A stretch of 64,000 nt of DNA. It comes from Setaria digitata (lineage: Eukaryota; Nematoda; Chromadorea; Rhabditida; Setariidae). The first letter of the stretch is position 1. Every line of letters starts with the position of its first letter. The notes under the pieces are model-generated. The model was not told the DNA's origin and made no database searches. It saw only the letters and a program-made list of their open reading frames with translations. Position numbers and translations under genes: made by a program. This document shows, one piece after another, positions 53,838 through 64,000 of the stretch. The stretch is taken from positions 124,001 through 188,000 of the forward strand of contig RCAB01000020.1 in NCBI GenBank assembly GCA_003640385.1. The letters are read 5' to 3'.

Positions 53838-55368
53838 CCTGTAATTTGTGTCTTCTACTTTTCTGTTTCGTTTTGTTAACTAACTAACAAATTTTCGCCT
53901 ATATTGGTTTATTATCGCCTTTCTTCTGTCAGTGAATTTCCTGATTTTATCGCGAAGGAAAAGCTTTAACGGATCGTAATTTTTGACCCTCATGTATCCC
54001 AGTTATATGGTCATGATTAATAGAACTTCGCATGCATTCATTGTTGCTATTATCATTCCTGTGTATTTGTGAATTCGGCCTATGATCTCCTCTGATGTTT
54101 TATTTCACTTCCCAATAAAGTCATACTTCCTCTCACTTTAGTTGACGAAACTATTCATCCAACAGTCAACGGCACATAAACTGAAGTGTCAAATCCTTTA
54201 CATTATACCCAATAGCCCGATCACTGTAGCCGGTGGTATATTCTTGTGTTCCTGTGCGACATGCAATGATGAATGATCGAACACTCTCCATTTTTTATTG
54301 AAATAAATAGCCCTATGAGCAATACCTAGTTTAATCCATTTCCCAAATATGAATACTTAAAGCCAGGCATAATTTTTCGCACTATACAGTGACTTTTTTG
54401 GCGAAGAATCGACACAGACCACATTCTGAACTCCGATTAATTTAATGACGCTACATGTATGCTCCAGTCTCTCTGAAAAAAAAAGTCAGTACTGCTCATT
54501 GAAGCGAAGTTAATCTTTCAAAAGCTTCAGCCATGGGTAAATCAAGTAAGTCCTAGGGTCTACAACAATGCATATAATACATATGTCATTATGAACGATA
54601 AAAGCTTTTGTTTTTAAGCACTCCTAGAAGAAACTTGAGACTAATAAATACACAGACTTCCACGACCTGCTAAAAAATTCCGAGGACTGATTATTACGAA
54701 TAAAAAGCATGTTACATGCTCTAAGTATGCATGGAACCAACGACATCTGGAATACCCTAGTGATGAAAAGGGGAATAACGTAGGGAGAAAATTAATCCCT
54801 GAAGAGAACTACAACCGATAATGACTGTAAGATAGTTCCCTTGTGGGTATCTGCTTCTGTCCACTTCAACTTACGGACACAACACTTGCAGTGAACGTCC
54901 ACACCGAACCACCTGCCAAAAGTCAAACCAGCCAACGCCACAGCTACAAACCTAGCAAACCTTCAATTTTCATTCCAGTCCAAACAGCGTAGCACACGGT
55001 AACAGAACGCCTCAATCAGAATTCTACCAAGTTTGGCAAACCCATTGAGAGCCTAAAGTCCTGACATGGTCGCGCTATTTCTAGTTCCATTAGGTTTCCA
55101 AAAAATGGACAGTACATTGGGAAAAAATACCTTCATTCCTTCAGTTGTAATTCACTAACCAACTTACCCGATGAATAAAACTGGAAGAGTTCTTTTCCGT
55201 TTGACTAGCAAGAGAAAGCAAAGCGACTTGACAAAGGTTTAAGTTGTGGAAGTAATTAATCGAAAAGCTCTTACAGATTACAGTAATCAGCAAAAATAGA
55301 TCATCTCTCCGATCGTAGAAGTATTGGACTCGGGCTTCAATTATTCACACGATGTAGCATTATATTTC
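53838..55368. other. Intergenic region between aph-1 and nmd-3
   Basis: About 1.5 kb, AT-rich. CCCAATAAAG near 54111-54120 is the probable aph-1 poly(A) signal. The right part should contain the nmd-3 promoter if the gene is not operonic. No ORF of note. Confidence 0.5.
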
Positions 55369-55370
55369 AG
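55369..55370 (+). promoter_or_regulatory. Predicted trans-splice acceptor of nmd-3
   Basis: TTATATTTCAG ends nine bases before the nmd-3 ATG at 55380, the spacing expected of a spliced-leader acceptor. Confidence 0.6.
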
Positions 55371-55379
55371 GGCTAAAAG

Positions 55380-58220
55380 ATGGAGTCTTTCTGCATGAAA
55401 GATGACGAAAGTGGAAAGATTTTATGCTGTCAGTGTGGTGCTTCGATTGAACCGAATGCAATGAATATGTGCATCGCATGTGTACGATCACAAATTGATA
55501 TAACAGAAGGGATACCGAAACAAAGTAATGTTTGTGTTATTAAGAAGAAGTGTGTATGTAGGACAAAAGAATTGATGACGGTTGCTACAGTTTGAGGAGC
55601 GTTATCTAGAAAAAGTTGTCACCCAATTTCTTTTTTCCGAATGCGGAAAATTCTTCACTTGTCTATAATACTATTTCTAGGTCGAGCTTTCATGTGTAAG
55701 TTCTGTAACCGATGGTTGGTGCCACCTAATGGTTGGGTGCATGCAGAACGTGATTCCAAGGAACTGCTTGCTATATTACTGAAAAAGCTAAAGCTTGCGA
55801 TGATGAAGGTTGCATTCATACATCTATATATTATATTCATTGCTCTAGTTCAAGTATAAACGTATAGAAAACCTATTTATATAGCTCTGGGTGTCATCGA
55901 TATGCGGAGCACTTTTAAGGAGTATTAGAAACATACATTTGCATTATTTAGGTACGGCTTACCGATGCTTCTTTTGTATGGACAGAGCCACATTCAAAAA
56001 GAGTGAAGCTGAAACTGACCGTCCAGAGAGAAATATTGGTGGGGGCAGTTCTTCAACAAACTTTTATTGTAGAATTCATTATTGTGAATCAGGTTTGCTG
56101 TTCAAGCTATTCACATCTTTTTATCATTGCAAAGAGAATCCGTTTCGTCCTACATTTTAAGCGCCCTTATCATGACTTTGCATACCTCCATTATGTTAGA
56201 CTTTAAACTGCGACTACTTCAAAAGTCACAATGAGCATCGCGAAGAAGCTACTCTGGTTATGAAGAAGCATCCATTTCGGTTTATCCTATTGTTCTGCAG
56301 TATTTTCATTGCATATAATACGCTTCGGTAGTTTTCCTGTTTGTTTAGATGTGTGATGAATGCCGACGTGCTGAAACAAAAGATTTTTGGCGTGCCTGTG
56401 TTCAGGTTCGTCAAAAGTGTGAATTTAAAAAAACGTTGTTTTATTTGGAGCAACTTATCCTGAAACATGCTGCCCATCTCAGCACAACGGGTATTAAACC
56501 TGTGCCTACAGGAATCGATTTCTTCTATCCGAAGCTACAGGATGCTAGAAAATTCGTTAATTTCATCACCTCTCACTTGCCATGTAAATATTCTTATGCT
56601 CAGGTATATTCATTTAGGTTTTATATTTTATATGTTTTCTTTCTTGAGAGTTAATGAAGAAGGTTTCATCAAGTTCAACTGTCAAGAATTAGTAGCAATG
56701 CTGTTTTATTTAAAAATCTAATTACTTCTCTTAACCATTCATCATGTAATTCTTGTCATATGTAGTGATAATAATATCAGAAATGATAGTAAATACGTAG
56801 GAAAATATATCGGGTTAATTGCAGGAGCTGGTGACGCATGATGTTAAAAATAATACTTATGACTATAAGCACACTTTCTGTGTAGAAGTTGTGCCGATAT
56901 GTCGGAACGATCTAATATGCCTCTCAAAAAAGGCAGCTCAGACTCTGGGTAATATGAATCAGCTCCTTGTGTGCATCAGAATTAATACCGTTATAAGTGT
57001 GATTGATCCGAGAACTTTACAGATGGCAGATATTAATTCGTTAGTCAATTTTTTTCTCTTTGCTTTCCTGACAAAACAAAGGACGATTTGTTTTGAAATT
57101 TTTTGCTGTTAATTAAGTGAAATTGTACAGTATTTAAGATGTAATTATTGCAGTTGTGATCCTTATTTTAGAGTGCAGTATTGGCGTAACCCTTTCCAAA
57201 CTTTATGCCAATCAAAAAAGCTGGTCGAATTTTACGTAGTGGACGTGGAAGATGTTGATTTTATGCAGTGGACTGCAGAACATAACCATTTGTCTACTAA
57301 ACATCGTTTAGCTGACATCTGGGTAGTCCCTAGTAATCAGGTATACATGAGAGCCTTCTTTGTTTTTATCTTACAGTGCTTCTCTACCTCAAAACTGAGA
57401 AGTATAATATGTAAACTTTCTTTAGCTTTACTTTTGTGACAGGCTTTTAGATGATAACTTTAATAATTGCAGTACAAATACACATCAGATCTTCATCAAG
57501 TTGACTGCATTATCCTTTATGAAATTGCATACTTGCAGATTGGACAAGATAATCAGCAGGTCTGTACTCGATCCCATCTTGGACATTTATTAAAACCAGG
57601 TGACCTTGTGTTAGGTAGGACATCATTCGGAACAGCTCCTGTTTTTACCTTTTGATGTTTGCAGATTAGTTTTGCTTATTTCTTCTATTTGCGACAATTA
57701 TTTTTAGAATAAAAATTACACTTCTCTTTGTGAGTTATCTTCATTTCCAGGATATGACTTACGAAACAGTAATGTAAACTGCACACTGCTGGAGGAAATG
57801 AAGGCGGATATGGTTCCAGATATCATCTTAGTTCGAAAAGTTTATGATCGGAGCATGCGACAAAAACAGCGTAATTGGAAACTGAAACGATTGATTCAGA
57901 ATGGAAATGCTTTTTATGATAGCGCTTCTATGGAGAAAGAATTTGAGGCATGAAAGTTTCACTGAGGAAAACTAGACTTGTCACTGATATGTCTGAATAA
58001 AACTCAGTGCTTAAATCAGTGATTAGTTATATTGCAGAACTTTTTGGAAGACTTGGAAGAGGATGAAGAAATGCGAAAGAAAATCAACATTTATCGTCAT
58101 AGTGGAAAACAACAGTCCGTTTGTTCTGGTGACATGATGTCGGCTTTGCCAGCAGGTCCTTCATTACAGGAGATGTTAGATGATCTAGATCTGAGTAACG
58201 ATGTCGAAATGAACGAATGA
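55380..58220 (+). CDS. nmd-3: NMD3, 60S ribosomal subunit nuclear export adaptor, 502 residues
   Basis: Exons 55380-55524, 55681-55808, 55952-56092, 56349-56603, 56825-57039, 57172-57340, 57539-57614, 57751-57947, 58038-58220 total 1509 bases in frame; human NMD3 has 503 residues. The N-terminal zinc-binding region shows ILCCQCG, MCIACVRSQIDITEGIPKQ and CKFCNRW. Further matches are TEPHSKRVKLKLTVQ, LEQLILKHAAH, VEVVPICRNDLICLSKKAAQTLGNM, YWRNPFQTLC, THLGH-type RSHLGHLLKPGDLVLGYDLRNSN, QRNWKLKRL and the acidic FLEDLEEDEEMRK. The short Leu-rich C-terminal stretch (LQEMLDDLDL) fits the CRM1 nuclear export signal. NMD3 binds the joining face of pre-60S particles and carries them out with CRM1/XPO1. 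Two oddities: the exon 8 donor must be GC (57948), and an upstream acceptor (57472) would add 22 in-frame residues. Confidence 0.97.
57948..58037 (+). other. GC-AG intron in nmd-3
   Basis: The NMD3 frame runs to ...KEFE (57947) and resumes with NFLEDLEED at 58038. The only donor that keeps the frame is GAG|GCATGA; the nearest GT lies after an in-frame TGA (57951-57953). The 90-base intron ends in ATATTGCAG. Retention would truncate the acidic tail and the nuclear export signal. Confidence 0.7.
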
Positions 58221-59180
58221 GACATCTTTTCTTTCAGTAGCTTTTTCACGTATTAAGAATACGTGGCTTGTAAAAGCTTAGTGATTCTTTTATCTTATTT
58301 TTTTTTGAATATACTTTCGTCTCTGAATTAAGAAATTCTATTACTTTGTTTTATTCTGCTCTGGCGCCTAGCATGTCCCACAACTGGTGTATTGTTTCCA
58401 TCTCGACATCTTTTTTGAGATTTCTAAATGTGATAAAGTGCTACAGAAGTGTTTTACTGTTGTTGTCGCCTTGTTTTCTAAATATCCACGTAAAGAGCTG
58501 ATCCGGTATAAAACATTCTAGCAGTACCAGCGTGTTTATCTTTTTTATGTCGATAATCGTACTGATGTCTTAATGTTTTATTTCCTTGCTAGAATTGAAA
58601 ATTCATTCATGTTTTCCATTTCATTGTAATAAACACTATCAAAGTCTGGTTATTCTAGAATGAGGTTCTGTTGGGCTTCTTTTTCAATATATTACAATAG
58701 TAAAAGTATAGTTTCTGCCACTGATTTTTCCTACCTACTCTACATTGTGAGATTGAACAGAAATTGTCAGCATAATATGGGAGATAGAACTACAAAAAAA
58801 AGGTGGAAAAGACTACTCAAAGAATTCTCAAGAAAGTCAGCTTAAAGAGTAAGAGATTTAATGACCGCTTCAAAAATGCTTGATAGGTTTCTGGGTCTGT
58901 TCAAGATTTTGTTGCTGGTCATGAGATAAAGTCTATCCAGCTGAAATGACTCCCGAAAACATTTGAGTGGTTTGTTGTAGGGATGATATCATTAGCGTGT
59001 CGAATAATCGATAGTCTTGGAGCCATTTTGGTCACAGCATATAATGGACCCTCTTGTCATGAATAGCTCTTCGCTTTTTTGTTCATGTGGTTGTCAATGT
59101 GCGTTTAGTTGACTGCACTATTGTCAGTTGTTTTCGCTCACATGAGGTGTGTGGTAATGCAGTTTTAAAGCTATCAACTT
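58221..59180. other. Intergenic region between nmd-3 and the LRK-1-like gene
   Basis: About 1 kb. The nmd-3 poly(A) signal is probably AATAAA at 58628-58633. A weak acceptor (GTAATGCAG, ending 59162) precedes the next start codon by 18 bases. A 61-codon ORF at 58660-58845 has no support. Confidence 0.45.
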
Positions 59181-61147
59181 ATGGATGAGAAATCGAGCCC
59201 CGAAGAAACTGGTCAGCTGGTTTATGAGGTGAAAGCGTTTTTATTTCATTCCGTTTTTAAAATATTTTCTAATTATCTGCCTTTTTCCAACTTTTGTTTG
59301 GCAGTGTCATATCACGTAATCAACACTTTTGGTGTACTTACTGGTGCTGAAATTGCGAACAGAAATTCTTTTGGATAGTATGAGATATGCATTGAGGCTA
59401 TTTTCAAGTCATTTTTCAGGCTGTTATGTATGAAAACGAAGAGCTATTACGCGAATTATTGGAAGCCAATCCAGGGAAGGTATATTATAGAGACACGCAC
59501 GGTAGAAGTGCACTGCATATTGCTGCCCAAAACGGCAACATATCTATTCTCGATCTTCTCATAGAAGCGGGAGGTTGGACAGTACTGTTTTTTTTTAAAA
59601 GTCCATATGATTCTTTTTTCGACCATTGCTTTTTTTTTTCAGCTTGAATACATGTATTATCCTTTCACATAATTATTTATAGCGGACGTAAACAGCATGG
59701 CAGGCCCAAGTGCTCTCTGTGCTACTCCTTTACATGTTGCGGCAGTTGCGGGACGTTTAGAAGCGGTGCAACATCTCATTGACTCTGGCGCAGAACTTTT
59801 GGCCACAGATCTTAGAGATCATTGTGCATTGGAATTAGCGCAGATGGCGAACCAGTTCGAGACTGCTTGTCTTCTCATCGATGCTATTGGTCTGTTTAGA
59901 AAAGTAATTGCATCGAACTTAAATGTGTCTAATCTATATTTCATCCAGTATTTGGATCTGGTGAGAAGGTGAGACAGCATTCCAAGGAAGAAAATGAGGC
60001 GGTTAGTTACCCGTTTTTAGACGAAATAAGCAGAATTGGAGCAGTATTGTTTTCCACTCTTCTCAGTTTAAAATTCTACTTTACGACTAACCATGAATGT
60101 GTTATTCTGAAGCTAATTTTCATGTCCTGTTACTGAGGAATTCTAGTTTTTTGAAAAGAAGCTGCTTTTGTAGTTCATACTTTTGTAAAAATGTTTGGTT
60201 GTGCGCCAGTGCACCATATGATATTTCATTTTTCACTTTTTCTTTAGACTTGGAGTTTATATAAATCAAAACCAGCAGAACGTAGTTTTGTCTTCAGTCG
60301 AGTAATTTGGCCGAAAAATCTTGCTAATATAAAACACAGGAACTCTGTATTGTTTGTGCTTTATTCTTATTTTCCTGATTTCTTTTATGCTTTCAGAATC
60401 GGTTCGCGATAAAACTCGTCAGTTACACGATAATCTCATCAAATCAGCAGAGGAAGGTGACGTTAGAGCCGTTATTGAAGCTCTGCCGAACCTTTCTAGC
60501 GCCAACTACGATGCGGTCCTAAATGGTGCGACTTTGGATCGCAAATGTGCTTTGTATCTGTATGTTTTCTTATCTTGCTTTACTCATGTTTCCCTGTTTC
60601 TTGCCATTTCACTGGTCGAAAAGGTTGAAACCTATTATATAATAGGGTTTCCTGACAAAGTTTTGTCTTTCAATATGGAGCGTAATAAATAATGTGTATT
60701 CGTATTCGCTAAAATGATGAAATGTCTCGTAAAATAAGACTGATTCGATATGGAGCACTGATTTTCTAAGATTACATCAAAAATACCGACTAAAAACCAG
60801 AATAAAACATTATTTCATGCAGTAAAGTTGGCATATTTCTATTAAGCAGAAATAAGTTTGTCAGCTCCTGTCACTTAAAAATCTTCCATAAGGATTTGAT
60901 GGAACCTGCTGGTTATGCGAATAATTTATCCACAAAAATCATCGAGTCGAATGAAGAAATGAGAACTTGTTGGTTTTCTCAAACAGTATAAACTAGCTAA
61001 TTCGCTCAAAATTTAGACCATTTATTGGTGATTTAAGATGAAGACGTTGCGTTTTTAGTGTACCTCATCGATTTGTTGAGCACACTTTTTAAATTAATGA
61101 TTTCCTCAGAATTTTGATTGCCATAAATTCTTTGGGAAGCAGCGAAG

Positions 61148-61183
<36 letters not shown>

Positions 61184-64000
61184 ATCACTGATATATAAGG
61201 TCGTCGCTAGTTTTATCGCACTTTACAGCTGAATCAAGAATTGCTCCTATTTTTGTGGGATGAAAACAATTTTTCAAATCAAACACTTGTTTTGATTATC
61301 ACTTAAAGCACGTCAGTTTGCTACAAATCTGGAATAACTTTAGGTTTGGTTGTCGAACAAATTGTTGAGTAAGTTTTTGTGTTGTTGTGAAGAGACTGAT
61401 TTACAATTTAGTCTCAAGATCATCATTAATTTCTCCTGGATGATCAAAACTGGGGCTAATTATTTGAATGGTAAATCTATGGCCAAGTTTACCTACATAT
61501 TTTCCAATGTCAAGGTCAAAATTTGACCAAACAATTGCTCAAAAAGTAATAGATTTTGCATATTGGACAGGTGAAAAAAAATGGTTACTTCCTAAAACAA
61601 CGAATTTTCTTTAATCGCAAATGGAAACTTTACAGGCGAGTGTTGGATATTTTTTTGATCGATGTAAATGTTTAGAGCCTGCTTAAATGGAAGAAAAGAG
61701 GTTGTTGAGGCTTTATTGAACGTTCGAGGTCACACACTTATACAACCAAATACTCATGATACAGTATTACACGCCGCCATATCATCTCAGAAACCAGCCA
61801 TCGTAGAAATGATCCTTAAGGTTTAACTTCTCATTTTATCGTCTATTTGATAAATAAGTAGTTTGTTCTGTTACTAAAGCATATAGATGCTTTCAGGCAT
61901 TCACACATTTGGTTACGACAAAGAATGCTGATGGCTGTACAGCACTGCATTGGGCATCTCAGTGTGGTAGTTTAGATATCGTTAAATTGTACGTTTCTTA
62001 TCAGGTTATACAATTTTTATCATTCTGATTCTAAAGATACCAATTTAACAAGCTAATAAACGTATGATGGTTTTGGTGAAGTTTCTCTTTTCGGTTAAAT
62101 TATAACAAAATTGACAGGATTTGGTGTAATCCATCGACCGAAAAGACTTATTTGCCTTTAAAAGTTCAAAAACAAAATTTGGTTAGCAAAACTTTTTATA
62201 ATATCACTGCTCTGGTGCATGTTTCCAATACCCATGCTTTTCTTTTGTATTTAGATTGCTGGAATTCCCATACGAGGACGATGTTCTCACTAAAATTGAG
62301 GATGTTTCCGGACGGTTCAGTTATCGTTTTGTATTAGATGTCAACGCGCTGGATGCACAGTGTCGCACTGCTCTATATCTTGCCGTTGCTAATTCATATT
62401 ATGATGTTGTCAAGTATTTACTTGAAGTTAGTATGACACTAAGAAGTCATGCTTATTATCCACAAACAAGATGCAATGAAATCTGTAGTGTGTAAAAAAT
62501 GTTCTAATGTTTTCATTTTAGATAGAATTTCCATCGATGAGTGCTGATAAGAAATGCCCCTTTGAAGTTGATGTTTACTGCAGTGGAGGGAAGACCCCAC
62601 TTATGGTTGCAGCAGCAAACGGCGACATCTCTTTAGTGAAGTATATATATATTCTGTCTTATTGATTTTATAACTAACTTTGGATTTTGGTCTTGGTATG
62701 GGATTCGATCTCATATTTTAAAATTTCAATAAAATCTGAAGATTTACAATAAGTAGAAGCTGCATACTCACACTAGTGATTATCTGTCTGACCTCAAACT
62801 TACGCAGGTACCGTTTTTTAATTTTCAGTGTATATTCCTAAATAGATTGCATATTATTATTTGTACGTGCTGGATTCGTTTGTACCTAACTTATCACGCA
62901 ATAATCACCAAGCTCCCCCATTAATTAACCACCAAAGCTTTCCACATTATGCGCATTTTTAAACATTCCCCCTGAATGTTTCACTAGTAAATGTCGATTT
63001 AACTTATATTTTTCAGCATCTTTATAACATCCTTTATTGCTGGAATCGCATGTTTCTCCTCTTTTCTTTAGATATGTGAAAGATTTTTCCATGCTGTATT
63101 CGGCATTAGTTCATAACGATTGTAATTTCAAGTATTCTTATGTACTATGAAAATCCTATTTAATATTTGTTGTCAAATTTCTCCAGATTGTTACTGGATC
63201 ACGGTGCGGACGTAAATCTACCTTGTGGACTCACGGATGCAGACATCAGTAGTGTAGATGGTGCTCGATGTATTGGATCAGGTGCTCTTAATGAAGCGTG
63301 CCGTATTGGTAGTATCGCATTAGTGCAGCTTCTATTCCAACGAGGCGCTGTTGATCATGAGAACGTTGCTCTCGCTATTGCGTTCAAGGTATAATAGCAT
63401 TTAAACTCAAGTATTTCTTTTATTTATTCTCCATTTCAGTACAATCAGGATCCGTTAGCAAGGCTTTTCCTGTTACGTCTTGCATTCGTGGACCCAGAAT
63501 ACCGTGTCAACAAGAAGACTACAGATTTAGGACAGATTTCAATGAGTCGTAACCAGTTATCTTCAACTGTATATCCTACAACACCCTGTATGCTCAATTG
63601 GCATAATGCAAGTTTGGAAACTGTTTCGAACGACTGGCTTATTGGCGCCTCCCTCCAAATGAATCAGAGGTTGAGAACGTCACGGTATGTTGATTCCTAT
63701 ATCAGATTCAGCGATTGACGTTGCTGGAATTTATTTTATGAGATAGATTTCAACATTTTATGGAACTAAAAAGAAATCATGTTCTGATCAATTGCAGAAT
63801 GGCAGTAGCAGCGCTTACACGAATTGATATATCAAAGAATAAAATACAAGTATTAAATGGACAGCTATTACAGCTACCTTCACTGAGAAGTCTAAATGCA
63901 GCAAATAACGAAATCACGGAAATCGAGGTTCCCAGTGATGGGTTCCATGCACCTCTACTAGAAAGCTTGTTGTTGGAATTTAACAAGCTGTCTACTCTAC
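59181..64000 (+). CDS. lrk-1: LRK-1/LRRK-like ROCO kinase, N-terminal part (3' end outside window)
   Basis: Exons 59181-59228, 59420-59573, 59683-59889, 60397-60559, 61676-61820, 61897-61988, 62255-62426, 62522-62640, 63187-63388, 63440-63684 and 63798 to the window end stay in frame for about 583 residues. Exons 2-9 encode ankyrin repeats (DTHGRSALHIAAQNGNISIL, ATPLHVAAVAGRLEAVQHLI, GCTALHWASQCGSLDIVKL, GKTPLMVAAANGDISLVKLLLDHGADVN). Exon 10 is a linker (FVDPEYRVNKKT). From exon 11 leucine-rich repeats begin (LTRIDISKNKIQVLN, LPSLRSLNAANNEI). Ankyrin repeats followed by LRRs fit LRK-1, the nematode LRRK protein that acts in vesicle sorting at the Golgi. The ROC-COR and kinase domains would lie beyond the window, so they are inferred; another ankyrin-LRR protein is possible. 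Confidence 0.8.
60560..61675 (+). other. Intron 4 of the LRK-1-like gene
   Basis: A 1.1-kb AT-rich intron with the CT microsatellite at 61149-61181. Nothing else recognised. The exon that follows starts at AGCCTGCTTAAATGG after GTTTAG. Confidence 0.6.
61149..61181. repeat. (CT)n microsatellite
   Basis: About 16 CT units in intron 4 of the LRK-1-like gene. A useful length-polymorphism marker; no function implied. Confidence 0.9.
62641..63186 (+). other. Intron 8 of the LRK-1-like gene
   Basis: A 546-base intron opening with GTATATATATATTC. It splits an ankyrin repeat between DISLVK and LLLDHGADVN. No other feature recognised. Confidence 0.6.

Overview
The window is nuclear DNA from a nematode. 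Evidence: a cuticle collagen with the nematode N-terminal domain, 3' splice sites of the TTTCAG type lying 2-9 bases upstream of several start codons (as expected for spliced-leader trans-splicing), and best family matches to C. elegans-type genes (let-526/ARID1, tat-5, aph-1, nmd-3, lrk-1, rps-20). The long AT-rich introns would fit a clade III (Spirurina-like) worm better than Caenorhabditis, but I cannot name the species. Two ambiguous bases (17346 and 31986) and several long homopolymers point to a draft assembly. I see no transposon ORF, rRNA, tRNA or CRISPR.

Layout. 1-3071 (+): 3' part of a GON4L/FLASH-like nuclear protein gene with a PAH-like segment and a C-terminal Myb/SANT domain. 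3848-5118 (-): a complete four-exon cuticle collagen. 5.1-8.6 kb: no gene seen. 8608-10139 (-): a five-exon RING-WWE ubiquitin ligase of the RNF146 type. 11236-12643 (+): ribosomal protein uS10 (RPS20), whose second intron carries an uninterrupted TA tract of about 406 bases. 12.6-18.3 kb: non-coding, with a GC/CpG-richer block. 18354-41192 (+): ARID1/LET-526, the ARID subunit of the SWI/SNF (BAF) complex, 32 coding exons with two introns of about 6 kb. 43941-51119 (+): ATP9/TAT-5 type P4-ATPase, 22 coding exons. 52026-53837 (+): APH-1, a gamma-secretase subunit. 55380-58220 (+): NMD3, the 60S export adaptor. 59181-64000 (+): the ankyrin-repeat start of an LRK-1/LRRK-like ROCO kinase, cut by the window end.

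I rebuilt every gene model by hand from splice signals, phase and family similarity. The RNF146-like, RPS20, ARID1, TAT-5, APH-1, NMD3 and collagen models close in frame from ATG to stop (120, 245, 303, 325, 502, 1056 and 1734 residues).

The genes are housekeeping and developmental genes and do not form one pathway. tat-5, aph-1, nmd-3 and lrk-1 lie head to tail within 20 kb at about 0.9-1.5 kb spacing. From memory, tat-5 and aph-1 come from one C. elegans cosmid region (F36H2), so that pair is probably conserved microsynteny.

The most unusual signal is a 22-base stretch at 44991-45012 that matches the nematode SL1 spliced leader at 19 of 22 positions and ends exactly at the intron/exon boundary of tat-5 exon 4, as if an SL1-trans-spliced cDNA had recombined back into the gene. 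Other points of note are a decayed duplicate of part of a tat-5 exon, a GC-AG intron in nmd-3, and an in-frame alternative acceptor in nmd-3.
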